A stretch of 64,000 bases of DNA, from the NCBI GenBank assembly GCA_910574835.1, contig CAJTDE010000009.1, positions 62,001 to 126,000 of the forward strand, written 5' to 3'. Origin of the DNA: Clostridia bacterium (GTDB taxonomy: Bacteria > Bacillota > Clostridia > Lachnospirales > Lachnospiraceae). The notes under the pieces were generated by a model. It had not been told where the DNA came from. It saw only the letters and a list, made by a program, of their open reading frames with translations, and did no database searches. Positions 34,065-42,055 of this stretch are shown one piece after another (within the stretch, counting starts at the first letter, position 1; each line of letters starts with the position of its first letter). A program made the position numbers and the translations under genes.

Positions 34065-34397
34065 GAACTGGAAACAGCAACGCCTTACACAGTGCACAGA
34101 ACAATTAACAGGCACATTTTTAAGTGACTGGAAATTGTTCTCATATAAGTGTACGGTGTAAGGGATTGCGGAACTGGAAACAGCAACGCCTTACACAGTG
34201 CACAGAACAATTAACAGGCACATCTTTAAGTGACTGGAAATTGTTCTCATATAAGTGTACGGTGTAAGGGGTTGCGGAACTGGAAACAGCAACGCCTTAC
34301 ACAGTGCACAGAACAATTAACAGGCACATCTTTAAGTGACTGGAAATTGTTCTCATATAAGTGTACGGTGTAAGAGGTTGCGGAACTGGAATAGGAG
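34065..34397 (+). repeat. Family B tandem array, three units, upstream of rnfA
   Basis: Linkers GCGGAACTGGAAACAGC recur about every 105 nt. Hairpin stems: outer GCAACGCCTTACAC with GTGTAAGGGATTGC, middle GTGCAC with GTGTAC, 7-nt 3' bulge CATATAA, top AGAACAATT with AATTGTTCT, apical CAGGCAC with GTGACTG. These stem sequences differ from the rnfE array yet pair equally well. The last linker GGAACTGGAATAGGAG is the rnfA ribosome site. Confidence 0.93.
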
Positions 34398-34406
34398 AAG
34401 ACAGTT

Positions 34407-35006
34407 ATGAAAGAATTGATGCTCGTTTTAGTTGGGGCAGCACTAGTCAACAATGTGGTTTTAAGCCAGTTTTTCGGACTCTGTCCCTTCCTGGGCGTTT
34501 CCAAGCAGGTAAAGACGGCAGCCAGTATGGGAGGGGCAGTAATCTTCGTGATTACGATATCCTCAGCGGTGGCAAGCCTCATTTATGACTTTGTTCTGGT
34601 GCGTTTCCATCTGGAATATTTACAAACCATTGTATTTATTCTGGTAATCGCAGCCTTAGTTCAGCTTGTAGAGATGTTCTTAAAAAAGACAAGTCCTGCC
34701 TTATACCAGGCTCTGGGCGTATATCTGCCGCTGATCACGACCAACTGTGCGGTGCTCGGCGTGGTGCTTCAGAATGTGCAGAAGGAATACATTTTTGCGG
34801 AAATGGGCTGGAACGGGCTGCTGGTCAGTGTGGTAAACGGCTTCGGCACGGCCGTGGGCTTTACCATTGCCATTGTAATCATGGCCGGAATCCGGGAGCG
34901 GATAGCCTACAACGACATACCAAAACCCTTCCAGGGGGCGCCCATAGTGCTGCTGACAGCTTGCCTGATGGCAATTGCCTTTTTCGGATTTTCCGGGTTA
35001 ATTTAG
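34407..35006 (+). CDS. rnfA: Rnf complex subunit A
   Basis: A 199-aa integral membrane protein, six hydrophobic segments, with NNVVLSQFFGLCPFLGVSK near the start and PLITTNCAVLGVVLQN in the middle; each carries a Cys that in Rnf/Nqr pairs with RnfE to hold a [2Fe-2S] cluster within the membrane. Length is standard. It is separated from rnfE by three repeat units and from rnfB by one and a half. Confidence 0.96.
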   Translation: MKELMLVLVGAALVNNVVLSQFFGLCPFLGVSKQVKTAASMGGAVIFVITISSAVASLIYDFVLVRFHLEYLQTIVFILVIAALVQLVEMFLKKTSPALYQALGVYLPLITTNCAVLGVVLQNVQKEYIFAEMGWNGLLVSVVNGFGTAVGFTIAIVIMAGIRERIAYNDIPKPFQGAPIVLLTACLMAIAFFGFSGLI

Positions 35007-35185
35007 ATTTTATACTTGTGGATGGAAATTGATTTTATATCTGTGTACTTTGCGGGATATTACGGAACTGGAAACAGTAATATCTCGAAAAGCGCACAAA
35101 TTAATTTACAGCCGCATGGACTTGTGGATGGAAATTGATTTTATACCCGTGCGCTTTTTGGGATATTACGGAACTGGAATGGAGG
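35007..35185 (+). repeat. Family B elements upstream of rnfB: a 3' half unit and one full unit
   Basis: 35007-35072 is the 3' half of a hairpin plus linker, starting right at the rnfA stop. 35073-35185 is complete: outer TAATATC...AAAAGCGCAC with GTGCGCTTTT...GATATTA, top AAATTAATTT with AAATTGATTT, 7-nt 3' bulge TATACCC. The linker GGAACTGGAATGGAGG leads into the rnfB start. Confidence 0.9.
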
Positions 35186-35192
35186 ATAAGAA

Positions 35193-35996
35193 ATGAATGT
35201 CATGGGAGTAGTTTCGGCGGCTCTGGTGATTGGAACGGTGGGTCTGTTCGTGGGCCTTCTGCTTGTGGGGGCGGCTGCCAAATTTCATGTAAACAAGGAT
35301 GAGAGAGAAGAAAAAGTACGCGGCCTTTTACCCGGCAATAACTGCGGAGGCTGCGGTTATGCGGGCTGCGACGCTTTGGCTGCCGCCATTGCCGCGGGAG
35401 AAGCGGACGTATCCTCCTGTCCGGTAGGCGGAAGCCGTGTGGGGAAGGCTATTGCAAAAATCATGGGCGTGGACGCGGGCAATAAGGTACGTATGGTGGC
35501 ATATGTAAAATGTGCCGGAACCTGCGACAAGACACAGGACAAGAGCAATTATTACGGAGTGGAGGACTGCCGCATGGCCGTGATCGTCCCCGGAAGAACC
35601 TCCAAAAAATGCACCTACGGCTGCCTGGGCTACGGAACCTGTGTAAAAGTCTGCCCCTTCGATGCCGTCCATCTGGAAAACGGCATCGCAAAGGTAGATC
35701 CGGGCGCCTGCAAAGCCTGCGGAAAATGCGTGGCCGCCTGTCCCAACAGCCTGATCGAGCTGGTCCCCTACCGTTCCCGCTACCGGGTACAGTGCAGCTC
35801 CAATGACAAGGGAAAGGCAGTGCGGGAAGCCTGTGACGCAGGATGTATTGCCTGCCGTGCCTGTGAGCGCGCCTGTGAGTACGGCGCAGTAATAGTAGAA
35901 AATAACCTTGCCCGGATAGACAGCGAAAAATGCGTAGGCTGCGGCGCCTGTGCCGAGAAATGTCCAACCAGGGTCATACGGATAGAGGGAAAATAG
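35193..35996 (+). CDS. rnfB: Rnf complex subunit B (ferredoxin-like subunit)
   Basis: A 267-aa protein: N-terminal membrane helix (residues 2-27), an iron-sulfur domain with NNCGGCGYAGCD...C (about residues 49-75), and several ferredoxin-type clusters (CTYGCLGYGTCVKVCPF, CKACGKCVAACPN, CIACRACERACEY, CVGCGACAEKCPT). It receives electrons from reduced ferredoxin. It is the last rnf gene, followed 21 nt later by the Gx transporter gene. Confidence 0.96.
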   Translation: MNVMGVVSAALVIGTVGLFVGLLLVGAAAKFHVNKDEREEKVRGLLPGNNCGGCGYAGCDALAAAIAAGEADVSSCPVGGSRVGKAIAKIMGVDAGNKVRMVAYVKCAGTCDKTQDKSNYYGVEDCRMAVIVPGRTSKKCTYGCLGYGTCVKVCPFDAVHLENGIAKVDPGACKACGKCVAACPNSLIELVPYRSRYRVQCSSNDKGKAVREACDAGCIACRACERACEYGAVIVENNLARIDSEKCVGCGACAEKCPTRVIRIEGK

Positions 35997-36017
35997 AACT
36001 GGTAAAAGGGGAATCAT

Positions 36018-36518
36018 ATGTCGAAAAAGGTAGCGGTTTATGGAATGCTGGTGGCTCTGGCGTTTCTGCTGAGTTATGTGGAGACGTTGATTCCTTTTTC
36101 ATTTGCCATACCGGGAATCAAGCTGGGGCTTGCCAATCTGGTTGTAATCACGGCTCTTTACTGTCTGGGAGAGAAGGGCGCTTTTGTCATTTCCATAGTG
36201 CGGATAATGCTCACCGGCCTGACCTTTACCAGCCTTTCCGTTATGCTGTACAGTCTGGGAGGCGGCCTTTTAAGCTTCCTTTGTATGGTTTTGGCCAAGA
36301 GGCTGACGCCCCTTGGCATAACGGGTGTCAGCGTTCTGGGAGGCGTTGCCCACAATCTGGGTCAGCTTTTGGTAGCGGCTCTTGTTGTGCGCACAGGCAG
36401 TCTTATGTACTATTTCCCGGCTTTGCTGGCTGCCGGCACGGCGGCAGGAGCATTGATTGGGATACTGGGAGGCTTGGTAACAGAGCGGTTACGTCCTTTT
36501 TTACGGCAAGGCGCTTAG
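36018..36518 (+). CDS. Gx transporter family membrane protein (heptaprenyl diphosphate synthase component I-like)
   Basis: A 166-aa polytopic protein with YGMLVALAFLLSYVETLIPF at the start and PGIKLGLANLVVITALY, a signature of the family often named Gx transporter or HepS/component I. In Lachnospiraceae it commonly follows the rnf genes with a NusG-II protein, as here. It may carry a small substrate or assist quinone or isoprenoid supply; the function is unproven. AAAGGGG precedes the ATG. Confidence 0.8.
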   Translation: MSKKVAVYGMLVALAFLLSYVETLIPFSFAIPGIKLGLANLVVITALYCLGEKGAFVISIVRIMLTGLTFTSLSVMLYSLGGGLLSFLCMVLAKRLTPLGITGVSVLGGVAHNLGQLLVAALVVRTGSLMYYFPALLAAGTAAGALIGILGGLVTERLRPFLRQGA

Positions 36519-36564
36519 ACGGAGGATTTGCAAAACAGACTACCGAAGAAAGGCAGGAGGAAGA

Positions 36565-36933
36565 TTGAAAAAACAGGACAGTATTTTGATTTTGGTACTT
36601 CTGGCGGCTGCGGCCGTTTTCTTTTTGGGCTTTCGCATTTGGAACCGGAAACCGCCGGAGGAAGTAGTTGTTTATGTGGGAGATGTGGAGTATGCCCGAT
36701 TTTCCGTCGGAGAGGATAAAGAGCTTGTGATTGAGGGGGAAAACGGAACCAATCGGCTGATTGTAAAAGACGGAAAGGCAGATGTAACGGAAGCGTCCTG
36801 CCCGGATAAGATCTGCGTGCGCCAAAATCCCATTTCCCGGACAGGAGAAACCATTGTCTGTATGCCTAACCGTGTGATTGTTACGATAGAGCAGGCTTCC
36901 CAAAAGAAAATCCGCAGCGAAGCGGGAGGTTGA
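36565..36933 (+). CDS. NusG domain II-containing membrane-anchored protein
   Basis: A 122-aa protein with an N-terminal hydrophobic anchor (SILILVLLAAAAVFFLGF) and a NusG_II-like beta domain ending in CPDKICVRQNPISRTGETIVC, a Cys-containing motif characteristic of this family. Members sit next to Rnf and ApbE-type genes in many anaerobes and are thought to act outside the membrane in redox or flavin-related assembly. Start TTG at 36565 with AGGAGG. It closes the rnf locus. Confidence 0.82.
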   Translation: MKKQDSILILVLLAAAAVFFLGFRIWNRKPPEEVVVYVGDVEYARFSVGEDKELVIEGENGTNRLIVKDGKADVTEASCPDKICVRQNPISRTGETIVCMPNRVIVTIEQASQKKIRSEAGG

Positions 36934-36975
36934 AGAAAATTGATAAAGCGGCAACTCTTTTTTCCTCTCGACAAG

Positions 36976-37004
36976 TTTACTTTTGTTTCCATATAGGATA
37001 TACT
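36976..37004 (+). promoter_or_regulatory. Probable promoter of the AbrB/PIN pair
   Basis: TTTACT at 36976-36981 and TATACT at 36999-37004 with a 17-nt spacer, 53 nt before the AbrB-type start. Confidence 0.55.
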
Positions 37005-37056
37005 ATAAGTGGCCTCAAGTTTTCTTTAGTTCTCAAGAATAGAAAGGGTGACTTTT

Positions 37057-37314
37057 ATGAATTTAGCGAAAATCTCTGCAAACGGTCAGATCACTGTGCC
37101 GATAGAAATCCGGCGGCTGCTCGGCTTGAAGTCCGGGGATAAAATTCTGTTCTTCCAGAAGCAGGACGGGGAAATCGTTGTAAGCAACGCTTCTTCCAAA
37201 GCAATCCGCAAAGCGCAGGCTGCTTTTGCCGGTGCTGCTGAGACAATGGGCGTTACCAGCGAGGACGATATTCAGGCGCTTGTGGACGAAGTACGTTACG
37301 GAAAGGAAAGGTAA
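37057..37314 (+). CDS. AbrB/MazE-type antitoxin
   Basis: An 85-aa protein starting with a SpoVT-AbrB swapped-hairpin domain (AKISANGQITVPIEIRRLLG, then GDKILFFQKQDGEIVV). The C-terminal half is helical and would contact the toxin. It is followed at 1 nt by a PIN-type reading frame, the arrangement of a VapBC-like module. The ATG at 37057 follows AAAGGGTG. As the toxin frame is broken, the antitoxin may be the only active part. Confidence 0.85.
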   Translation: MNLAKISANGQITVPIEIRRLLGLKSGDKILFFQKQDGEIVVSNASSKAIRKAQAAFAGAAETMGVTSEDDIQALVDEVRYGKER

Positions 37315-37315
37315 T

Positions 37316-37715
37316 ATGCGGATACTGGTTGATACAAATATCCTGTTCTCCGCATTGGTTTTCCCCCCGTTCCAAACCGGCGCGGGCGCTGCTGTATATC
37401 GCAGATAATCACGAAATCGTTTTGTGTGACCGCAACATTACAGAGCTGCGGGATATTTTGAAGCGGAAAGCGCCGAAGTTCCTGCCAGACGCGGAAGTGC
37501 TGCTTGCGGAAATGTCCTATGAATTGATTCCGGCAGTAGACCATGCGGAAAAGCTGATACGCGATGCAAAAGACCGGCCGATCTTAAATGCGGCGATTGT
37601 GTCCGATGTAGATATTATTCTGACAGGGGATAAAGACTTTTTAAGTCTGGATATGGAACATCCAAAATGTATGACAGTTGCGCAGTTTTTTGAAAATGAG
37701 GGCGTGGAAGAATAA
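37316..37715 (+). pseudogene. PIN-domain toxin with a one-base frameshift in a C6 run
   Basis: The frame from the ATG at 37316 reads MRILVDTNILFSALVFP, the PIN start with its first Asp, then goes out of frame after CCCCCC (37363-37368). The next frame continues RSKPARALLYIADNHEIVL, DRNITELRDIL, DRPILNAAIVSDVDIILTGD KDF. Removing one C restores a ~133-aa VapC-like ribonuclease with all acidic residues. It could be a true mutation, phase-variable slippage or a sequencing error. Confidence 0.75.
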
Positions 37716-37775
37716 CCTCCGTGTTCTATAATATCCTTGTCTAAAAGCTCGTTTTTCATGTCGTCCTCCTTTTCA
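37716..37775 (-). other. Orphan minus-strand translation start
   Basis: On the minus strand AAAGGAGGACGAC stands directly before an ATG (37759) opening MKNELLDKDIIEHGGYSS, after which the frame runs antisense into the PIN gene. The near-perfect ribosome site suggests the 5' end of a gene cut off when the AbrB/PIN segment arrived. No function can be given. Confidence 0.3.
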
Positions 37776-37873
37776 TGTGCCTGAATTTCTGCCGCTTCCT
37801 ATAAAGGCTTGTGAGAAGTTATAAAACGATTTCCGTCTATAAAATCAATAAAGAATCGCTGCAAAGAAAGAAG

Positions 37874-39229
37874 ATGACTTCTATGAAGAATTGGAAACAC
37901 CTTACAGGCATCCCTTTATGCACAAAAAGCATGTGCAAGTTGTGGAAAGAAACGCTGGCCAGGGAACTGCCTAAGGCATCTGACTGGGTTCATCATACCA
38001 TCTGGAACCGCCTGATTCTGCTGGCCCGCTGGCTGCTGTTTTCTATGGTAACCGGCGGCTGTCTGGGGCTGGCGGGCACCTTTTTCGGAAAAAGCGTGGC
38101 CTATGTGACAGAGCTGAGAACCGCATATCCCTGGCTTCTGTTCGGCCTGCCCTTTGGGGGCGCTTTGATTGTTTGGATGTACCGTTGGGAGACGAAGCAG
38201 GAGCGCAGCAGCACCAACCGGGTTCTGGACGCCATTCATGCGGAAAAGGAAATTCCCATCAAGACGGCGCCCCTTATCTTTGCTTCCACAGTGCTGACAC
38301 ATCTTTTCGGAGGCTCCGCCGGCAGAGAGGGCGCGGCCCTGCAGCTTGGAGGAAGCATTGGAAATTTCCTCGGGAAATGCTTCCGCATTGACGAAAATGA
38401 CAAACGTGTGGTAATTATGTGCGGAATGAGCGCCGCCTTTTCCGCCCTCTTCGGAACGCCTATGGCTGCGGCCGTATTTTCTATGGAGGTGGTCAGCGTG
38501 GGAATTATGCACTATGCGGCGCTGGTTCCCTGTGTGACGTCTTCCTACATAGCCGGTGCGATTGCCAGATACTTCGGCATGGAGGGGGAGCGCTTTACAA
38601 TCGGGCCGATCCCCGAGCTTACGCTGTTAAATGGGGGCAAAATCCTGCTGCTGGGTTTGATGTGTGCGGCGGTCAGTATCCTTTTTTGTGTCGTTTTACA
38701 TAAAACAGAGCATTTGTTTCATAGAAAATTGCGGAATCCTTTTCTGCGTGCTTTTACGGCGGGATGCCTGCTGATTGTTCTGACCCTTGTCTTGCGGACG
38801 ACGGATTATCTGGGTTCCGGGATGCACATGATTGAGGCGGCGATGGAGGGAAATGTGATCTGGGCGGCTTTTCTGCTGAAGATTATTTTTACGGCAATCA
38901 CCCTGGCCGGGGGATTTAAGGGAGGGGAGATTGTGCCAACCTTTTTTGTGGGAGCCACCTTTGGCTGTGTGGCCGGAAAGCTGTTGGGGATTTCGCCCTC
39001 TCTGGCTGCGGCCTGCGGTATGACGGCCGTATTCTGCGGCGTGACCAACAGTCCCATTTCTTCGCTTCTGATTGGGCTGGAGATGTTTGGCTTTGCCGGA
39101 GCGCCCTACCTTTTTCTTTCCCTGGCAGTCAGCTACATGCAGTCCGGTTACTACGGGCTTTATCACAGTCAGCGGATCGTATATTCCAAGGTGAAAACGG
39201 AGTTTATCAATCAGAATACGAAGGAGTAG
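37874..39229 (+). CDS. CLC-family channel/antiporter, probably fluoride type
   Basis: About 451 aa with ten or more membrane segments. The selectivity region reads TNRVLDAIHAEKEIP rather than GSGIP, followed by LTHLFGGSAGREGAALQLGGSIG with the gating Glu, and GGEIVPTFFVGATFG. The NxxLDxIH...GGSAGREG pattern is that of fluoride/proton CLC antiporters, so fluoride export is the likely role. No fluoride riboswitch is visible upstream. The start is uncertain (37874 or 37883); the N-terminus LTGIPLCTKSMCKLWKETL coincides with a family E repeat and may be non-native. Confidence 0.75.
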   Translation: MTSMKNWKHLTGIPLCTKSMCKLWKETLARELPKASDWVHHTIWNRLILLARWLLFSMVTGGCLGLAGTFFGKSVAYVTELRTAYPWLLFGLPFGGALIVWMYRWETKQERSSTNRVLDAIHAEKEIPIKTAPLIFASTVLTHLFGGSAGREGAALQLGGSIGNFLGKCFRIDENDKRVVIMCGMSAAFSALFGTPMAAAVFSMEVVSVGIMHYAALVPCVTSSYIAGAIARYFGMEGERFTIGPIPELTLLNGGKILLLGLMCAAVSILFCVVLHKTEHLFHRKLRNPFLRAFTAGCLLIVLTLVLRTTDYLGSGMHMIEAAMEGNVIWAAFLLKIIFTAITLAGGFKGGEIVPTFFVGATFGCVAGKLLGISPSLAAACGMTAVFCGVTNSPISSLLIGLEMFGFAGAPYLFLSLAVSYMQSGYYGLYHSQRIVYSKVKTEFINQNTKE

Positions 39230-39235
39230 GCTTGC

Positions 39236-40576
39236 ATGTATATAAAATTAATTCAGCCCAAAATGAGAAAGCGTCCCGTAGACACAGGGCTTAAGCTTCA
39301 CATGGCTCCACCTCTGGGGCTTTTGACCATCGTGAGCCTGCTGGGGAAAAACAACCGGATTTCACTGGAAAATGAGAATATACAAAGCATCGACTACACA
39401 GATCATCCTGATATTGTCGGAATCTCCGTAACCGTTGATACTCTGCCAAGGTCCATAAGCATTGCAAAGAAATTCCGTGAAAGGGGAATTGTTGTCGTAG
39501 CCGGAGGCATCCATATCACAACCGCATATGAAACCATTCCCAGGGATGCCTTTGACGTGCTGTGCATAGGGGCCGCGGAAGGGACATGGCCCCGTATAAT
39601 AGAAGATTTTGAAAAAGGAGACTTAAAGACAAGCTACAAGTGCCGTGAGGATTTCAGCGGGAAGGATATCGTATCTCCGGCCTATGATTTTCTGACGAAG
39701 GACAAATACTTATACTGCAATGTGATTCATACAAGCCGGGGATGCCCGTTTCGATGCGATTTTTGTTATAACAGCGCTGATGAGCGCATGTACGTAAACC
39801 GTGATATAGAAGCCGTGCTGCGGGATATCAAAGCGGTAAGATCAAAGCACATAATGTTTATAGATGATAATCTGGCCGGAAATCCCAGGTGGCTTCGAGA
39901 ATTTTTAAAGAGGCTGATTCCTCTTCGCGTCAAGTGGAATGCGGCCGTCTCTCTGAACGCTTTATGCGATGCCGGGCTGCTTGATTTGATGAAGCGCAGC
40001 GGATGCCAGGGATTGTTTGTAGGGTTTGAGAGCATCCGGGCGGATTCCATAGCAGCAGTTCACAAGGTGCAGAATGACAGAAGCATATATGAGAAAGCAG
40101 TTAAAATGGCCCATGACAGGGGAATTATGATCAACGCCAGCTTTGTATTCGGACTGGACGGCGATACGCCGGCAACATTCAAAGCCACTCTTGACTGGAT
40201 TGTAAAAAACAGGATTGAAACAGTTACATCGCATATATTAACCCCTTATCCCGGCACGGAATTGTACAACAGATTCAAAAAAGAAGGCCGGATTTTATCG
40301 GATGATTTATCAAAGTACAACACGGCCCACGTTGTATTCCGCCCGGCGCAGATGTCGGAAAAGGAGCTGTATGACGGGTATCTATGGATTTACAGACAGG
40401 TATACAGCCTGAAAAATATTATAAAAAGAATGCCAAAGGCGAAAAGCCAGCGAACCGCGTATCTTTTGTTTAATCTGTTCTATCGCAAATACGGAAGATT
40501 TACGGATCTGATGTGCGGAATCATTACATACAAAAATGTGGGCAGGATAGCGGAAAAGCTGTCGCGCTATTTATAA
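39236..40576 (+). CDS. Radical SAM protein with B12-binding-like N-terminal domain
   Basis: A 446-aa protein. Residues 1-140 have the Rossmann-like layout of the cobalamin-binding domain of B12 radical SAM enzymes (PPLGLLTIVSLL, DIVGISVTVDTLP, VVVAGGIHITTAYE). The radical SAM cluster motif is CPFRCDFCYNS near residue 172, followed by HIMFIDDNLAGNP and GLFVGFESI. The class includes methyltransferases and ring-forming enzymes for lipids and natural products. It starts 6 nt after the CLC stop. Substrate unknown; it may be part of a small accessory island. Confidence 0.82.
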   Translation: MYIKLIQPKMRKRPVDTGLKLHMAPPLGLLTIVSLLGKNNRISLENENIQSIDYTDHPDIVGISVTVDTLPRSISIAKKFRERGIVVVAGGIHITTAYETIPRDAFDVLCIGAAEGTWPRIIEDFEKGDLKTSYKCREDFSGKDIVSPAYDFLTKDKYLYCNVIHTSRGCPFRCDFCYNSADERMYVNRDIEAVLRDIKAVRSKHIMFIDDNLAGNPRWLREFLKRLIPLRVKWNAAVSLNALCDAGLLDLMKRSGCQGLFVGFESIRADSIAAVHKVQNDRSIYEKAVKMAHDRGIMINASFVFGLDGDTPATFKATLDWIVKNRIETVTSHILTPYPGTELYNRFKKEGRILSDDLSKYNTAHVVFRPAQMSEKELYDGYLWIYRQVYSLKNIIKRMPKAKSQRTAYLLFNLFYRKYGRFTDLMCGIITYKNVGRIAEKLSRYL

Positions 40577-40615
40577 TTTGGAAATTTGATTGGGAAAAAT
40601 GTTTGTCTCTTTCGA

Positions 40616-40643
40616 TTGAAATTTTCTGAAAATATGATATAAT
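40616..40643 (+). promoter_or_regulatory. First pyrH promoter (P1)
   Basis: TTGAAA at 40616-40621 and a perfect TATAAT at 40638-40643 with a 16-nt spacer. The -10 and the 20 nt after it (AATGAGCGTTAGTGAGAAGA) recur almost exactly at P2, 79 nt downstream. Confidence 0.65.
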
Positions 40644-40694
40644 GAGCGTTAGTGAGAAGAGTATGCCTGCATATTCGGCGAACGGTGAATGGCG

Positions 40695-40722
40695 ATCATG
40701 AATCTTTGATTCATGATATAAT
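40695..40722 (+). promoter_or_regulatory. Second pyrH promoter (P2) with an overlapping perfect palindrome
   Basis: ATCATGAATC-TTT-GATTCATGAT at 40695-40717 runs into TATAAT at 40717-40722. The dyad covers the region where a -35 box and spacer would lie, as expected of a repressor site or an RNA hairpin. No good -35 hexamer is seen, so P2 may be regulator-dependent or a decayed duplicate of P1. Confidence 0.5.
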
Positions 40723-40767
40723 GGGCGTTAGTGAGAAGAACTTGAAAAATTAGGAGATCCCAATTTT

Positions 40768-41463
40768 ATGAGACGAGTGTTGTTAAAATTAAGCGGTGAA
40801 GCCCTGGCGGGCGAGAAGCATACGGGCTTTGACGAGTCCACCGTGATCGGTGTGGCGAAGCAGGTGAAGGTTCTGGTGGATGACGGTATCCAGGTGGGTA
40901 TTGTGATCGGCGGCGGTAATTTCTGGAGAGGCCGTACCAGTGAGAATATTGACCGGACGAAGGCGGATCAGATTGGAATGCTTGCTACGGTGATGAACTG
41001 TATCTATGTGTCCGAGATTTTCCGTTCCGTGGGTATGGAGACAGAGGTATTTACGCCCTTTGAGTGCGCGGGCTTTGCGAAGCTGTTTACCAAGGATCGG
41101 GCTTTGAAGCGGCTGAATCGGGGCTGTGTTACTTTTTTTGCGGGAGGAACGGGGCATCCCTATTTCTCCACGGATACCACCACAACCCTTATGGCCATTG
41201 AGATTGAGGCGGATGTGATTCTTCTGGCGAAGGCTGTGGACGGCGTGTACGACAGCGATCCCAAGCAGAATCCGGGTGCGGTGAAGTATGACGAGATCTC
41301 CATTTCCGATGTGGTGGATCAGCGTCTGGCGGTGATGGATCTGACAGCCTCCATTATGTGTATGGAAAATAAGATGCCCATGATGGTGTTCGGCCTTGGA
41401 GAGAAGGACAGTATTATCAATACGGTAAAGGGGAAATTTACCGGAACAAAAATTACAGTATAA
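40768..41463 (+). CDS. pyrH: UMP kinase
   Basis: A 231-aa amino-acid-kinase-fold enzyme: RVLLKLSGEALAG start, GIVIGGGNFWRG, DQIGMLATVMNC, FFAGGTGHPYFSTDTTT and LLAKAVDGVYDSDP. It phosphorylates UMP to UDP. It heads the pyrH-frr pair as in most bacteria; rpsB and tsf, which often precede it, are not here. Two promoter-like boxes lie upstream. AGGAG precedes the ATG. Confidence 0.97.
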   Translation: MRRVLLKLSGEALAGEKHTGFDESTVIGVAKQVKVLVDDGIQVGIVIGGGNFWRGRTSENIDRTKADQIGMLATVMNCIYVSEIFRSVGMETEVFTPFECAGFAKLFTKDRALKRLNRGCVTFFAGGTGHPYFSTDTTTTLMAIEIEADVILLAKAVDGVYDSDPKQNPGAVKYDEISISDVVDQRLAVMDLTASIMCMENKMPMMVFGLGEKDSIINTVKGKFTGTKITV

Positions 41464-41480
41464 AGCGGAGGGTATTTATT

Positions 41481-42035
41481 ATGGATGAGAGATTAAAAGT
41501 GTATGAAGAGAAGATGACAAAGTCCTATGATTCCATGCAGAGGGAGTTTATCAGCATCCGGGCAGGCCGGGCAAATCCCCATGTACTGGATAAGATCCGT
41601 GTGGACTATTACGGAACGCCCACCCCTTTGCAGCAGGTGGGAAATATTTCTGTGCCGGAACCCCGGATGCTGCAGATACAGCCGTGGGAGAAGAGTCTCT
41701 TAAAGGCGATTGAGAAGGCCATTCTCACCTCCGATATCGGTATCAATCCCACCAACGACGGTTCCATTATCCGTCTGGTATTCCCGGAGCTTACGGAGGA
41801 GCGCAGAAAAGAACTGGTGAAGGATGTAAAGAAAAAAGGTGAGGCCGCTAAGGTGGCTGTCCGCAATATCCGCCGGGATGCCAACGAGAATCTGAAGAAG
41901 ATGAATAAGGCCGGGGAGATTTCCGAGGATGATCAGAAGGATCTGGAGACCAAGGTTCAAAAGATGACGGACAAATTCATTGCCGATATTGACAAGGCCG
42001 TGGATGAGAAGTCTAAGGAGATTCTGACCGTATAG
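41481..42035 (+). CDS. frr: Ribosome recycling factor
   Basis: A 184-aa protein with the RRF signatures SIRAGRANPHVLDKIRVDYYG, TPLQQVGNISVPEPRML and GINPTNDGSIIRLVFPELTEERR. With EF-G it splits post-termination ribosomes. It starts 17 nt after pyrH with GCGGAGGG before the ATG and is followed by a terminator, so pyrH-frr form one unit. Confidence 0.97.
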   Translation: MDERLKVYEEKMTKSYDSMQREFISIRAGRANPHVLDKIRVDYYGTPTPLQQVGNISVPEPRMLQIQPWEKSLLKAIEKAILTSDIGINPTNDGSIIRLVFPELTEERRKELVKDVKKKGEAAKVAVRNIRRDANENLKKMNKAGEISEDDQKDLETKVQKMTDKFIADIDKAVDEKSKEILTV

Positions 42036-42055
42036 AGCTTATGAGAGAAAGTGAA

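Noticed and set aside
35328-36017. 229-codon minus-strand frame over rnfB
   Set aside because: Antisense shadow of a clear RnfB with intact ferredoxin motifs; no ribosome site or family match.
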